Below, one piece after another: positions 52,181 to 61,289 of a stretch of 64,000 bases of DNA. How positions within the stretch are numbered: the stretch's first letter is position 1; the number at the start of each line of letters is the position of its first letter. Source of the DNA: Asticcacaulis solisilvae (GTDB taxonomy: Bacteria > Pseudomonadota > Alphaproteobacteria > Caulobacterales > Caulobacteraceae). Made by a program: the position numbers and the translations under genes. A model generated the notes under the pieces. The model ran no database searches and was not told the DNA's origin. It saw nothing but the letters and a program-made list of their open reading frames with translations. The stretch lies in assembly GCF_017875235.1 (NCBI RefSeq), contig NZ_JAGGMI010000020.1, positions 1-64,000 of the forward strand, read 5' to 3'.

Positions 52181-52879
52181 ATGTATTCCGAGCCCACCAT
52201 CGACCTGACCGTCCACCACAAGCCGGTCAACCTGTCCGACCGCTTCGCGCTCGGCTTCACCAAGCTGCTGCGCTTCTGCGCCGACACCTTCTTCGCCAAG
52301 CGCTACGGCCATCGCGCCATCGTGCTTGAGACGGTCGCGGCCGTGCCGGGCATGGTCGGCGCCACGCTCAACCACCTGAAGTGCCTGCGCCGCATGCAGG
52401 ACGACCGCGGCTGGATCCGGACGCTGATGGAGGAAGCCGAAAACGAGCGCATGCACCTGATGACCTTTATCGAGGTCGCCAAGCCAACCCTGTTCGAACG
52501 CCTGGTCATTGTCGGCGTGCAGTGGGTCTTCTATATCGCCTTCTTCCTGCTCTACGTCGTGACGCCCCGGACCGCCCACCGCATCGTCGGCTATTTCGAG
52601 GAAGAGGCCGTGATCAGCTACAGCCATTACCTGGCCGAGATCGATGAGGGCCGCAGCCCCAATGTCCCGGCGCCCGAGATCGCCAAGCGCTACTGGAAGC
52701 TGCCCGACACCGCCACCCTGCGCGACGTCGTCCTGGTCGTGCGGGCGGATGAGGCCCACCACCGCGACGTCAACCATGCCTTTTCTAATGAGCTGAATGG
52801 CGTGGCGATCGACCACCAAGCCATCGCCCCCTGCCCGGTTCATGACGAAAGCGTGTGCATCCAGAAGCTGGCGGCGTAA
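52181..52879 (+). CDS. aox: Alternative oxidase (cyanide-insensitive ubiquinol oxidase)
   Basis: A 232-residue AOX. All diiron ligands can be placed: Glu50 (VLETVAAVPG), Glu89 and His92 (ENERMHL), Glu141 (FEEEAV), and Glu191 with His194 (ADEAHHRDVNH). Two membrane-monotopic helices are present (about 50-65 and 108-127). It oxidises ubiquinol and reduces O2 to water without proton pumping. Bacterial AOX occurs in some alphaproteobacteria. It has its own strong ribosome site and terminator and sits between plsY and dprA, which are usually neighbours. Confidence 0.96.
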   Translation: MYSEPTIDLTVHHKPVNLSDRFALGFTKLLRFCADTFFAKRYGHRAIVLETVAAVPGMVGATLNHLKCLRRMQDDRGWIRTLMEEAENERMHLMTFIEVAKPTLFERLVIVGVQWVFYIAFFLLYVVTPRTAHRIVGYFEEEAVISYSHYLAEIDEGRSPNVPAPEIAKRYWKLPDTATLRDVVLVVRADEAHHRDVNHAFSNELNGVAIDHQAIAPCPVHDESVCIQKLAA

Positions 52880-52902
52880 TCCCCTCATTAGAGTTGCAAA
52901 CG

Positions 52903-52934
52903 AAAGGCGGAAGATATCGTCTTCCGCCTTTTTT
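52903..52934 (+). terminator. Intrinsic terminator after the alternative oxidase gene
   Basis: AAAGGCGGAAG pairs with CTTCCGCCTTT around ATATCGT, followed by T's. Confidence 0.92.
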
Positions 52935-52987
52935 ACGCGCTTGAGGCGCTCCTGGGGACCTGCTAACGTCCCGGTAGAGGGACCTCA

Positions 52988-54103
52988 ATGGCATTCGATC
53001 GCATCACCACGGCCACCACCGACGCCGAACGCTTCGCGCGTTTGCGGCTGGCGCGCACCGAGCGCGTGGGGCCGGTCAATTTCGCCAACCTGATGCGCCG
53101 CTTCGGCAATGCCATAACCGCGCTCCACGCCCTGCCCGCCGTCATCGGCCGGTCCGGCGGCAAGTTCACCGCCGCACCGGAAGCGAAGGTCCATGAGGAA
53201 CTGAATCGCGGGGAAGCCATTGGCGCCCGTCTGCTGATGGCGGGCGACCGCGATTACCCTTCCCTGCTCGCCCAGATCGACGCCGCCCCGCCGGTGCTGT
53301 GGAGCCTTGGGCCCGGTCTGCCGGTCAAGCGCCGCGCGGCGGCGATCGTCGGCGCGCGCAATGCCTCCGGCGCCGGCCAGACCATGGCGCAGAACCTGGC
53401 GCGGGACTTAAGCGAAGCCGGTTTCACCATCGTCTCCGGCCTGGCGCGCGGCATTGACACCCGCGCCCACGCAGTCGCGCTCAAGTCCGGTACGGTCGCC
53501 GTCCTCGGCGGCGGCGTCGACGACATCTATCCACCGGAAAACGCCGAACTTTACAGGGCGATCGCCGAGCAGGGCCTGATCCTGTCGGAAAGCCCTGTCG
53601 GCTACACGGCGCAGGCGCGCGACTTTCCGCGCCGCAACCGTATCATCTCGGGTCTGAGCCTCGCCACCATCGTGGTCGAGGCCGAACTGCGCTCGGGCTC
53701 GCTGATCACGGCGCGGCTGGCTGCGGAACAGAATCGCGAAGTCTTCGCCGTGCCCGGCTCGCCGCTCGATCCGCGCGCCCGCGGCTGCAACGACCTTCTG
53801 CGCCAGGGCGCCCATATCTGCGAAAACGGCGAAGATGTCATTCGCGCCCTGGATACTCATATCGGCTTCGAGGCGCCGGCATCGCGCTTCAGCCATGACG
53901 GGTCTACCTCGGGTGACATCGAGCTCGAGATCGCGAAGGCCGCAAAAGCCCTGCTACAACTGGTGAGCCCGGTGCCCATCGGGCGCGACGAACTGATCCG
54001 GTTATCGGGTTTTCCGGCATTTGTCGCCCTGTGTGCCTTAAGCGAGTTGGAAATCGCCGGACGGATCGATTCCGTCCCCGGCGGCGGCTATGTCCGCGCC
54101 TGA
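52988..54103 (+). CDS. dprA: DNA-processing protein DprA
   Basis: A 371-residue protein. An N-terminal SAM/HhH-like region (FANLMRRFGNAITALHAL), the Rossmann domain with AIVGARNASGAGQTMA, SGLARGIDTRAHAVAL, AVLGGGVDDIYPPEN and FPRRNRIISGLS, and a C-terminal winged-helix domain (LSGFPAFVALCALSELEIAGRID). Loads RecA on incoming single-stranded DNA in natural transformation. Its last 16 bases overlap the end of a convergent small gene. Confidence 0.96.
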   Translation: MAFDRITTATTDAERFARLRLARTERVGPVNFANLMRRFGNAITALHALPAVIGRSGGKFTAAPEAKVHEELNRGEAIGARLLMAGDRDYPSLLAQIDAAPPVLWSLGPGLPVKRRAAAIVGARNASGAGQTMAQNLARDLSEAGFTIVSGLARGIDTRAHAVALKSGTVAVLGGGVDDIYPPENAELYRAIAEQGLILSESPVGYTAQARDFPRRNRIISGLSLATIVVEAELRSGSLITARLAAEQNREVFAVPGSPLDPRARGCNDLLRQGAHICENGEDVIRALDTHIGFEAPASRFSHDGSTSGDIELEIAKAAKALLQLVSPVPIGRDELIRLSGFPAFVALCALSELEIAGRIDSVPGGGYVRA

Positions 54104-54285
54104 ATCGCAGCCTTCATGTGATCGAGGGCGCGAATGCCGGCCATGCGAAGGGCCTGGCTGAGTTCATCGGCCTCGATCTTTTCCGCAAGCGCCGCCAATT
54201 CCAGGGACATGTGCGCGATATAGTCCAGCATTTCGCGCGTCTCATCGTTGGAAAGTCTTGTGTCGCCTGAGGTTTGATCGGTCAT
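54088..54285 (-). CDS. Small hypothetical protein overlapping the dprA end
   Basis: A 65-residue, acidic, helical protein from the ATG at 54285 (an in-frame ATG lies at 54324). Sequence such as TREMLDYIAHMSLELAALAEKIEADELSQAL suggests a two-helix bundle. Similar small proteins occur in Caulobacterales, but I recognise no named family. Convergent to dprA by 16 bases. Confidence 0.7.
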   Translation of the reverse strand: MTDQTSGDTRLSNDETREMLDYIAHMSLELAALAEKIEADELSQALRMAGIRALDHMKAAIQART

Positions 54286-54518
54286 GAAACGAATCCGTTT
54301 TTTACCGAAGACAATCATATTCAAGCGAGCATTTCAATATTTACATACCCAAAGTTGCGCGCATCCTTCAGCAAAGCCGTTGACATAGGCGGAATCGATT
54401 AGCATGTATGCGGGGCTCCGAAACCAACGCGCCGCGGATGCGCCCCGCCGGTTTTGCCTCCCCCACGAATGTTTCGTGTCGAGCTTTGAACGTTTGTGTT
54501 CGCCTGCCAAGAGATTTC

Positions 54519-57134
54519 ATGACCGTCGTTATTGTCGAAAGCCCTGCCAAGGCCAAAACCATCAACAAGTATCTCGGCAAGGGTTACACCGTGCTGGCCA
54601 GCTTCGGCCACGTGCGCGACCTGCCGTCCAAGGACGGCTCGGTGAAGCCCGATGAGGACTTCGCCATGACGTGGGAGGTCGACGCCAAGGCGAACAAACG
54701 GTTGAGCGACATCGCCGACGCGGTCAAAGGCTCCGACCGTGTGATTCTCGCGACCGACCCGGATCGCGAAGGCGAGGCCATTTCCTGGCACGTCCTGGAG
54801 GTGCTCAACAAGAAGCGCGTGCTCAAAGAAAAGCAGATCGAGCGCGTCACCTTCAACGCCATCACCAAGTCGGCGGTTCAGGAAGCCATGGCCGCGCCGC
54901 GCCAGCTCGACATGGAACTGGTCGAGGCCTATCTGGCCCGCCGCGCGCTCGACTATCTCGTCGGTTTTACCCTGTCGCCCGTCCTGTGGCGCAAGCTGCC
55001 GGGCGCGCGTTCGGCCGGCCGTGTCCAGTCGGTGGCGCTGAAGATCGTCGTCGACCGTGAAATCGAGATCGAGAAGTTCAAGACCGAGGAATACTGGACG
55101 GTCGACACCCAGGTGTCGTCATCGACCGCCCCGTTTACCGCCAAGCTGTTCCAGCTGAACGGCAAGAAGCTGGCCAAGTTCGACCTGCCGAACGAAGCCG
55201 CCGCCTTTGCCGCGCGCGACACCATCCAGAAATCGACCTTCGCCATCGAGGACGTCGAACAGAAGCCCGGCCGCAAGACGCCGCCGCCGCCGTTTACGAC
55301 CTCGACGCTTCAACAGGAAGCGGCGCGCAAGCTCGGCTTCTCGGCCACCCGCACCATGCAGACGGCGCAAAAGCTTTACGAAGGCGTCGATATCGGCGGC
55401 GAGACGACCGGCCTGATCACCTATATGCGGACGGACGGCGTCTATGTCGAACCGGGCGCCATCAGCGAAATGCGCAAGGCGATCGGTGAGCGCTTCGGGT
55501 CGTCTTACGTCCCGTCCGAACCGCGCTTCTACAAGGCCAAGGCCAAGAACGCCCAGGAAGCCCACGAAGCCATCCGCCCGACCTCGATCTATCGCCGACC
55601 CGAGACGCTGCGCCTTGAAGGCGACATGGCGCGCCTCTACGAGCTGATCTGGAAGCGCACCATCGCTTCCCAGATGGAAGCCGCGCGCGTCGAAAACACC
55701 GTCATCAACATTCTGTCGTCCGACAAGCAGACGGGGCTGCGCGCCACCGGCCAGGTCGTGACCTTCGACGGTTATCTGGCCGTCTACGAAGAAGGCAAGG
55801 ACGACGACAACGACGACGAAGGCGGTCGCCTGCCCGCCGTCAAGGCCGGTGCGGCCGCGCAGGTCCACGAGATCAAGCCAGCCCAGCACTTCACCGAGCC
55901 GCCGCCCCGCTATTCGGAAGCGACCCTCGTCAAGAAGATGGAAGAGCTGGGTATCGGCCGTCCCTCGACCTATGCTTCGATCCTCAGCGTGCTGCGCGAC
56001 CGCGCCTATGTGCGCATGGACAAGAACCGCTTCATCCCGGAAGACAAGGGCCGCCTGGTTACGGCCTTCCTCGACCAGTTCTTCCAGAAGTATGTGCAGT
56101 ACGACTTCACCGCCGACCTTGAGGAAAAGCTCGACCTGGTGTCGGACGGCAAGCTGGACTGGAAGGCATTGCTTCGGGATTTCTGGAAGGATTTCCACGC
56201 CGCCGCCGACGGCATGACCGAGCTTCGCGTTTCACAGGTTCTGGATACGTTGAACGAGGCCCTGGGTCCGCACATCTTCCCGGACAAGGGCGACGGCACA
56301 AATCCACGCGCCTGCCCAACCTGCGGCAACGGCATGCTCAGCCTGAAGACGTCGCGCTTCGGCGCCTTTATCGGCTGCTCGAACTACCCGGAATGCAAGT
56401 ACACGCGCCCGGTCGGTTCGCCCGATGCCGAGGCTGAAAATGGCGTGACCGGTGACAAGGAACTCGGTACCGATCCGGAAACCGGAAAGGTCGTCGCCAT
56501 GAAGATCGGCCGCTTCGGGCCGTATGTGCAACTGGGTGAAGCCGAATCGAAGGATGACAAACCGAAGCGCGCTTCGCTGCCCAAGGCCTGGCCGCCGGCG
56601 ACGATCGACCTCGACCGCGCACTGAAGCTGCTAAGCCTGCCGCGTCCGGTCGGCCAGCACCCGGAAGACAACAAGCCCATAGTGGCCGGCCTGGGGCGCT
56701 TTGGGCCGTTCATCGAACACGCCGGCACCTATGCCAACCTTTCCGGTATCGATGAAGTGTTCGAAGTCGGCATCAACCGCGCCGTGACTCTCCTGGCCGA
56801 AAAGCGCGCCGGGGGCGGCGGCAAGGGCCGGGCATCGTCCGTGGCGCCGCTGCGCGAACTGGGCGAGCATTCGGACAGCGGCGACAAGATCCAGGTGATG
56901 GCCGGCCGCTACGGGCCGTACATCAAGTGCGGCAAGGTCAATGCGACCCTGCCCAAGGACGTGACGCCCGAAACCGTGACGGTCGAACAGGCGCTGGACC
57001 TGATCAATGCCAAGGGCGGGGTCAAGAAGGCCGCTGGCAAGAAGGCGCCGGCAAAGAAAGCCGCGACCAAGACAACGGCGGCTAAGAAGCCTGCCGCCGC
57101 CAAGAAGGCGCCTTCGAAAAAGAAAACCGCGTAA
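54519..57134 (+). CDS. topA: DNA topoisomerase I
   Basis: An 871-residue type IA topoisomerase from the ATG at 54519; the longer frame is not conserved. TOPRIM domain (MTVVIVESPAKAKTINKYLG, TDPDREGEAISWH), the nucleophile Tyr302 in GLITYMRTDG, one CxxC...C...C zinc finger (CPTCGNGML, GCSNYPECKY), then repeated degenerate zinc-ribbon domains (GRFGPYVQLG, GRFGPFIEHA, GRYGPYIKCG). It ends with a Lys/Ala-rich tail resembling histone H1 tails, common in alphaproteobacteria. Relaxes negative supercoils. Confidence 0.98.
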   Translation: MTVVIVESPAKAKTINKYLGKGYTVLASFGHVRDLPSKDGSVKPDEDFAMTWEVDAKANKRLSDIADAVKGSDRVILATDPDREGEAISWHVLEVLNKKRVLKEKQIERVTFNAITKSAVQEAMAAPRQLDMELVEAYLARRALDYLVGFTLSPVLWRKLPGARSAGRVQSVALKIVVDREIEIEKFKTEEYWTVDTQVSSSTAPFTAKLFQLNGKKLAKFDLPNEAAAFAARDTIQKSTFAIEDVEQKPGRKTPPPPFTTSTLQQEAARKLGFSATRTMQTAQKLYEGVDIGGETTGLITYMRTDGVYVEPGAISEMRKAIGERFGSSYVPSEPRFYKAKAKNAQEAHEAIRPTSIYRRPETLRLEGDMARLYELIWKRTIASQMEAARVENTVINILSSDKQTGLRATGQVVTFDGYLAVYEEGKDDDNDDEGGRLPAVKAGAAAQVHEIKPAQHFTEPPPRYSEATLVKKMEELGIGRPSTYASILSVLRDRAYVRMDKNRFIPEDKGRLVTAFLDQFFQKYVQYDFTADLEEKLDLVSDGKLDWKALLRDFWKDFHAAADGMTELRVSQVLDTLNEALGPHIFPDKGDGTNPRACPTCGNGMLSLKTSRFGAFIGCSNYPECKYTRPVGSPDAEAENGVTGDKELGTDPETGKVVAMKIGRFGPYVQLGEAESKDDKPKRASLPKAWPPATIDLDRALKLLSLPRPVGQHPEDNKPIVAGLGRFGPFIEHAGTYANLSGIDEVFEVGINRAVTLLAEKRAGGGGKGRASSVAPLRELGEHSDSGDKIQVMAGRYGPYIKCGKVNATLPKDVTPETVTVEQALDLINAKGGVKKAAGKKAPAKKAATKTTAAKKPAAAKKAPSKKKTA

Positions 57135-57187
57135 GCGGCTCTTGCCGTGCTTCCAAAACGCATTCAAAGCTTGCTGACCATTCGGCT

Positions 57188-57307
57188 GCCCCTCACCCCA
57201 GCCCTCTCCCCCCAAGGGGGAGAGGGAGTGGTTGTGCGACCTCACAAACCGAGGCGCATCTAAAGTCCCCTCTCCCCGTTTACGGGGAGAGGGTTAGGGT
57301 GAGGGGC
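57188..57307. repeat. REP-like repeats, family A copies 3 and 4
   Basis: Two copies in opposite orientation (57188-57227 and 57267-57307) share the palindromic core and the CCTCACCC/GGGTGAGG arm. They fill the gap between topA and the GT39-type gene. Confidence 0.85.
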
Positions 57308-57325
57308 GTGCCATAGCCGCCAAAG

Positions 57326-58753
57326 ATGCCCGTGTCTGAAATCCTGCAGCGCCTCAAAGCCATTCCCTATCTGCCGATCCTGATCGGCTTGACGGTCCTG
57401 CGCCTGATAACCGCCAGCGTCAGCGGGCTGGTTCCGGACGAAGCCTATTACTGGCTGTGGGCGCAGCACCCGTCCGCCGGCTATTACGACCACCCGCCGA
57501 TGGTGGCGTGGTGGATCACCGTCAGCACCGCAATCTTCGGCCACTCGCCGTTTTCTGTCCGCCTGCCCTTTGTTCTTAGCTTTCTCGCCTTGAGCTGGCT
57601 GATGTTCGATGCTGCGCGAGCGCTGTTCAGCGACACTATCGCCCGCCGGACGCTGTTGTGGCTCAATGCCTGCCTGCTGCTCAGCATCGGCTCGGTCATC
57701 GCCACGCCCGATCCGCCATCGGTGCTGATGTGGGGCGCAGGCCTGTGGGCGCTGGCGCGACTGATCGCTTCAGGCCAAGGCTACTGGTGGCTCGTTTTCG
57801 GCGCATTTGCCGGTTTGGGCGTCGAAGCCAAATACACCAACCTGTTCTTAGGCGTCGGCGTCGCCCTCTGGGTCGCCATCAACCGCGATGCCCGGCGTTG
57901 GCTACTGACGCCATGGCCCTATCTCGGCGGTGTCGCGGCCCTGATCGCCATGGCCCCGAACCTAGCGTGGAACGCGACGCACGACTTCGCCACCTTGGGC
58001 AAGCAGTTCGGCCGCATGGAGGCCGGGCAGTTCACCCTCAGCTACCTCATTGAGTTCCTGCTGTCACAGCCCCTGCTGCTCAATCCGCTGATCTGCGCCT
58101 TTGCCGCCATCGGCGCGGTTGCCTGGTGGCGTGACCGCTCCGACGCGCGGCTGGCACTGCTGATTGCCCTCCCCCTGCCCTTAATCGTCTACATGCTGAC
58201 GCATGTCTTTCACGACCGCATCCAGGGCAATTGGCCGGCGCCGATTTTTCCGGGCCTGGTGCTGCTGGCCGCCTATGCCGCCGAAACGCACTGGCCACGC
58301 CTGCGGTCCTGGACCGCGCCCTTTGGGATTGCCATCACGGTCATCGTCCTGATGGTCCTGTCTTTAAGCGGCGTGGTGAAGCTCCCCGGCGCGGCGGGCC
58401 TCAGCCAGGGCTGGGAAAAGGTCGCCAATGCCGTCCGCCAACATCATTCCGGCGCGGCCTTTATCGCCACGACAGACTACAACACCCAAGGCGAACTGAG
58501 CTTCCACCTACGCGACCTCTCTGTTATCGGCATGGTGGAGCGCGAACGCTACACCTGGCCGACTTCGGACGCAGCCGGTCAAACCGCGCTCATCATCGTA
58601 CAGGCGCGGCGGTCGATAAATCTCGATGTCTGTTTTGAGGATGTGCGCGAACTGGCAATCATATCGCGTCTTGAAAAGCCCAATCCGAAATCGGATTTCA
58701 GGCTATACAGCGGACGGCTGAAAGCCGCCCGCTGTGACCTTACTGAGAATTAG
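57326..58753 (+). CDS. GT39/PMT-type membrane glycosyltransferase
   Basis: A 475-residue protein with about 11 helices. The N-terminal catalytic loop is LVPDEAYYWLW with the Asp-Glu pair, followed by GYYDHPPMVAWW, as in ArnT/PMT_2 enzymes that use polyprenyl-phosphate sugars. A soluble periplasmic C-terminal domain follows. Target (lipid A or a protein) unknown. Its end overlaps the convergent osmC-like gene by four bases. Confidence 0.9.
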   Translation: MPVSEILQRLKAIPYLPILIGLTVLRLITASVSGLVPDEAYYWLWAQHPSAGYYDHPPMVAWWITVSTAIFGHSPFSVRLPFVLSFLALSWLMFDAARALFSDTIARRTLLWLNACLLLSIGSVIATPDPPSVLMWGAGLWALARLIASGQGYWWLVFGAFAGLGVEAKYTNLFLGVGVALWVAINRDARRWLLTPWPYLGGVAALIAMAPNLAWNATHDFATLGKQFGRMEAGQFTLSYLIEFLLSQPLLLNPLICAFAAIGAVAWWRDRSDARLALLIALPLPLIVYMLTHVFHDRIQGNWPAPIFPGLVLLAAYAAETHWPRLRSWTAPFGIAITVIVLMVLSLSGVVKLPGAAGLSQGWEKVANAVRQHHSGAAFIATTDYNTQGELSFHLRDLSVIGMVERERYTWPTSDAAGQTALIIVQARRSINLDVCFEDVRELAIISRLEKPNPKSDFRLYSGRLKAARCDLTEN

Positions 58754-59184
58754 GCCAACGTCGCTTCCAGCGTGATCGGCACGGCCGACAAGGCCTTGGA
58801 GATCGGACAGTTGGCCTTGGCGCCATCGGCGATCTGGCTGAACTGCGCCTGGTCGATGTTCGGGATCTTGGCCGTCAGCTTGAGGGCGATGGCAGTGATC
58901 GAGAAGCCGCCGTCGCCGGGCGTCAGCGTGACTTGCGCATCCGTGTCGATGCTGTCGGCGGTGAAGCCGGCATTGGCCAGGGCGAACGCCAGGGCCATCG
59001 AGAAGCAGCTCGAATGGGCGGCGGCGATCAGCTCTTCCGGATTCGTGCCGGCCTTGCCGTCGGCGTTTTCAAAGCGCAGCTTGAAGCTATAGGGCTGGTT
59101 ATTGAGCACGCCCGACTGCGTCGTCACCGTGCCTTCGCCTTGCATTCCATTACCAGCCCAATGGGCTTTTGCCGTACGCAACAT
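58750..59184 (-). CDS. OsmC family peroxiredoxin
   Basis: A 144-residue OsmC/Ohr protein from the ATG at 59184 with CAGGAGAG upstream. NPEELIAAAHSSCFSMALA carries the first catalytic Cys, and ANCPISKALS the second. Closest to the OsmC branch. Detoxifies organic hydroperoxides. Single gene. Confidence 0.94.
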   Translation of the reverse strand: MLRTAKAHWAGNGMQGEGTVTTQSGVLNNQPYSFKLRFENADGKAGTNPEELIAAAHSSCFSMALAFALANAGFTADSIDTDAQVTLTPGDGGFSITAIALKLTAKIPNIDQAQFSQIADGAKANCPISKALSAVPITLEATLA

Positions 59185-59263
59185 CGGTGACTCTCCTGTT
59201 TTCCAAATGAAAGAGAGGGCTGTTCTAAACCGGTGTGCGCAGGTGCACAATTAAAGATTCTGC

Positions 59264-59300
59264 AAAAAAGCGGCCTCCCGGGATGGACGTCCGGGAGGCC
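59264..59300 (-). terminator. Intrinsic terminator of the 53-residue peptide gene
   Basis: On the minus strand GGCCTCCCGG pairs with CCGGGAGGCC and is followed by GCTTTTTTGC. A second GC-rich hairpin (GGGCAGC ... GCTGCCC) lies at 59342-59363 between the gene and this terminator. Confidence 0.85.
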
Positions 59301-59377
59301 AATTTGAGATCGCACGGTAGGGATAGGCCGCCGATCATAAGGGGCAGCCGGGAGGCGCTGCCCAAACTCAAAAAGCG

Positions 59378-59539
59378 TCACTCGACGGTTTCCGCAACCA
59401 GGTCCGGCATCATGGCCGACGTCGTCAGCGTGAACGCCCAGGCAAAGCCATTGAACTTGAAACCGAACATGGCGAATGCCCCACCGAAAACCAACAACAG
59501 CAATATCGCTGTTGCGAAAGCATTAGCCCAGGGCGCCAT
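59378..59539 (-). CDS. Small 53-residue membrane protein
   Basis: A frame too short for usual gene finding: start ATG at 59539, preceded by GGGAAG at good distance, stop TGA at 59378. The product starts MAPWANAFATAILLLLVFGG and has one or two hydrophobic helices and an acidic end (LVAETVE). A terminator follows it in the same direction. No family recognised. The start, ribosome site and terminator together make it a probable gene. Confidence 0.65.
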   Translation of the reverse strand: MAPWANAFATAILLLLVFGGAFAMFGFKFNGFAWAFTLTTSAMMPDLVAETVE

Positions 59540-59726
59540 CGGCTTCCCATGCGAATGAAAACTTCAAAAGATCAGGAAGCTATAAACAGCGTTATGTGAA
59601 CCAGACTTGCCGTCCAAGGCAACAGCGCCTAAATGAAAGGCCTCACCAGCCAGCCGGAGCCACGCGGACCATGTGATTTTCCCGACAGAGACACGCCCCT
59701 TTTGTTGATCTCTTCAGGATACATCC

Positions 59727-61289
59727 ATGCCTGCCATTCTTATTCGCGACCTGTCGTGGTCGCTCGGAGACGGCCGCACGCTGTTCTCCCATCTTGACCT
59801 CACCTTCGACGCCGCGCGGACCGGCCTGATCGGCCGTAACGGCACGGGCAAGTCGACCCTGCTCGGCCTGATCAACGGCGACCTGCCAGTGCAGAGCGGC
59901 ACGATCACCGTGACCGGAACCCTGGGGACATTGCGGCAGTCCCCTGCCCCCGGCGCCACGGTGGCCGATCTGTTCGGCGTGACTGAGGCCCTGGCGATTC
60001 TACGCCGCGCCGAAGCCGGCGAAGCGACCTCCGACGATCTCGGCAACGCCGACTGGACGCTCGAAGACCGTCTTGCCGAGGCCCTGGCGCGTCTAGACCT
60101 GAATATTGCCGCCGACGTGGCGCTTGACCGGCTGTCCGGCGGACAACAGACGCGTGCGGCCCTGGCCGCCCTGATCTTCAACGCGCCCGATGTCCTGCTG
60201 CTTGACGAGCCGACCAACCATCTCGACCGACAGGGCCGCCAGGCCGTGCGCGACCTGTTGAGCGGCTGGCGCAAGGGCGCGGTCGTCGTCAGCCACGACC
60301 GCGAACTGCTGGAGGCCATGGACGCGATCGTCGAACTGACCTCGCTTGGTGCCACATCCTATGGCGGCAACTGGAGCCATTACAGCGCCCGCAAGGCGGA
60401 AGCCCTGGCCGCCGCCCGCCACGACCTCGAAGACGCCGAAACCCGTGCTGCCGGCATCGCCCGCACCACGCAAACGACGGTCGAGCGCAAGGCGCGCAAG
60501 GACAGCGCCGGACGCCGCAAGGCCGCCAAGGGCGACGCACCGAAAATCCTGCTGGGGATGATGAAGAACCGCAGCGAAAATACTTCGGGCAGCAATGCCC
60601 GGCTGGCCGAACGCCAGCGAACCGAAGCCGATAACGCCCTGGCGGCGGCGCGGCAAAAAATCGAGGTTCTTGAGCCGTTTGCCGTCACCTTGCCGCCGAC
60701 CGGCCTGCCGTCGGGCCGCTCCATACTGAAGCTCGAAGGCGTCATGGCTGGTTATGGTAAGCCGGTCATCCGCGACTTCGATCTGCAAGTCACCGGTCCC
60801 GAACGTATCGCCATCACTGGCCCGAACGGCTCGGGCAAGACCACCCTGCTTAGCGTGATCACCGGGGCACTCCCGCCTCAACAGGGCGTTGTTCAGGTCA
60901 CCGACCGAATGGCGCTGCTCGATCAGCAGGTCAGTCTTCTCGATCCGAACCAAACCATTCGCGATAATTTCCGCCGCCTGCATCCTGACAGCGACGAGAA
61001 CAGGTGCCGGGCGGCGTTGGCGCGATTCATGTTCCGCGCCGATGCCGCACTCCAAACCGTAGGCGCATTGAGCGGCGGTCAGCGCCTGCGCGCCGGGCTG
61101 GCCTGCGTGCTGGGCGCGACACCACCTTGGCTGCTGTGCCTGGATGAGCCGACCAATCATCTCGATATCGCCTCGATCGAAGCGGTCGAAGCCGGCCTGA
61201 AAGCCTATGATGGCGCACTTATCGTCGTCAGCCACGACGAATCCTTCCTCGGCGCCATCGGTATCAACCGGCGGGTGGCACTTGGCTGA
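59727..61289 (+). CDS. ABC-F family ATPase
   Basis: A 520-residue protein with two ABC domains and no membrane helices. Walker A GRNGTGKST and GPNGSGKTT; signatures LSGGQQTRAALA and LSGGQRLRAGLA; Walker B LLLDEPTNHLD and LCLDEPTNHLD. The linker between domains is Lys/Arg-rich (RKDSAGRRKAAK). ABC-F proteins act on ribosomes in translation control or antibiotic protection. Which subfamily is not clear. Convergent with glycerate kinase, overlapping by 26 bases. Confidence 0.95.
   Translation: MPAILIRDLSWSLGDGRTLFSHLDLTFDAARTGLIGRNGTGKSTLLGLINGDLPVQSGTITVTGTLGTLRQSPAPGATVADLFGVTEALAILRRAEAGEATSDDLGNADWTLEDRLAEALARLDLNIAADVALDRLSGGQQTRAALAALIFNAPDVLLLDEPTNHLDRQGRQAVRDLLSGWRKGAVVVSHDRELLEAMDAIVELTSLGATSYGGNWSHYSARKAEALAAARHDLEDAETRAAGIARTTQTTVERKARKDSAGRRKAAKGDAPKILLGMMKNRSENTSGSNARLAERQRTEADNALAAARQKIEVLEPFAVTLPPTGLPSGRSILKLEGVMAGYGKPVIRDFDLQVTGPERIAITGPNGSGKTTLLSVITGALPPQQGVVQVTDRMALLDQQVSLLDPNQTIRDNFRRLHPDSDENRCRAALARFMFRADAALQTVGALSGGQRLRAGLACVLGATPPWLLCLDEPTNHLDIASIEAVEAGLKAYDGALIVVSHDESFLGAIGINRRVALG

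Noticed and set aside
59235-59558. 107-residue plus-strand frame
   Set aside because: Antisense to the better supported 53-residue gene and its terminator; no ribosome site.
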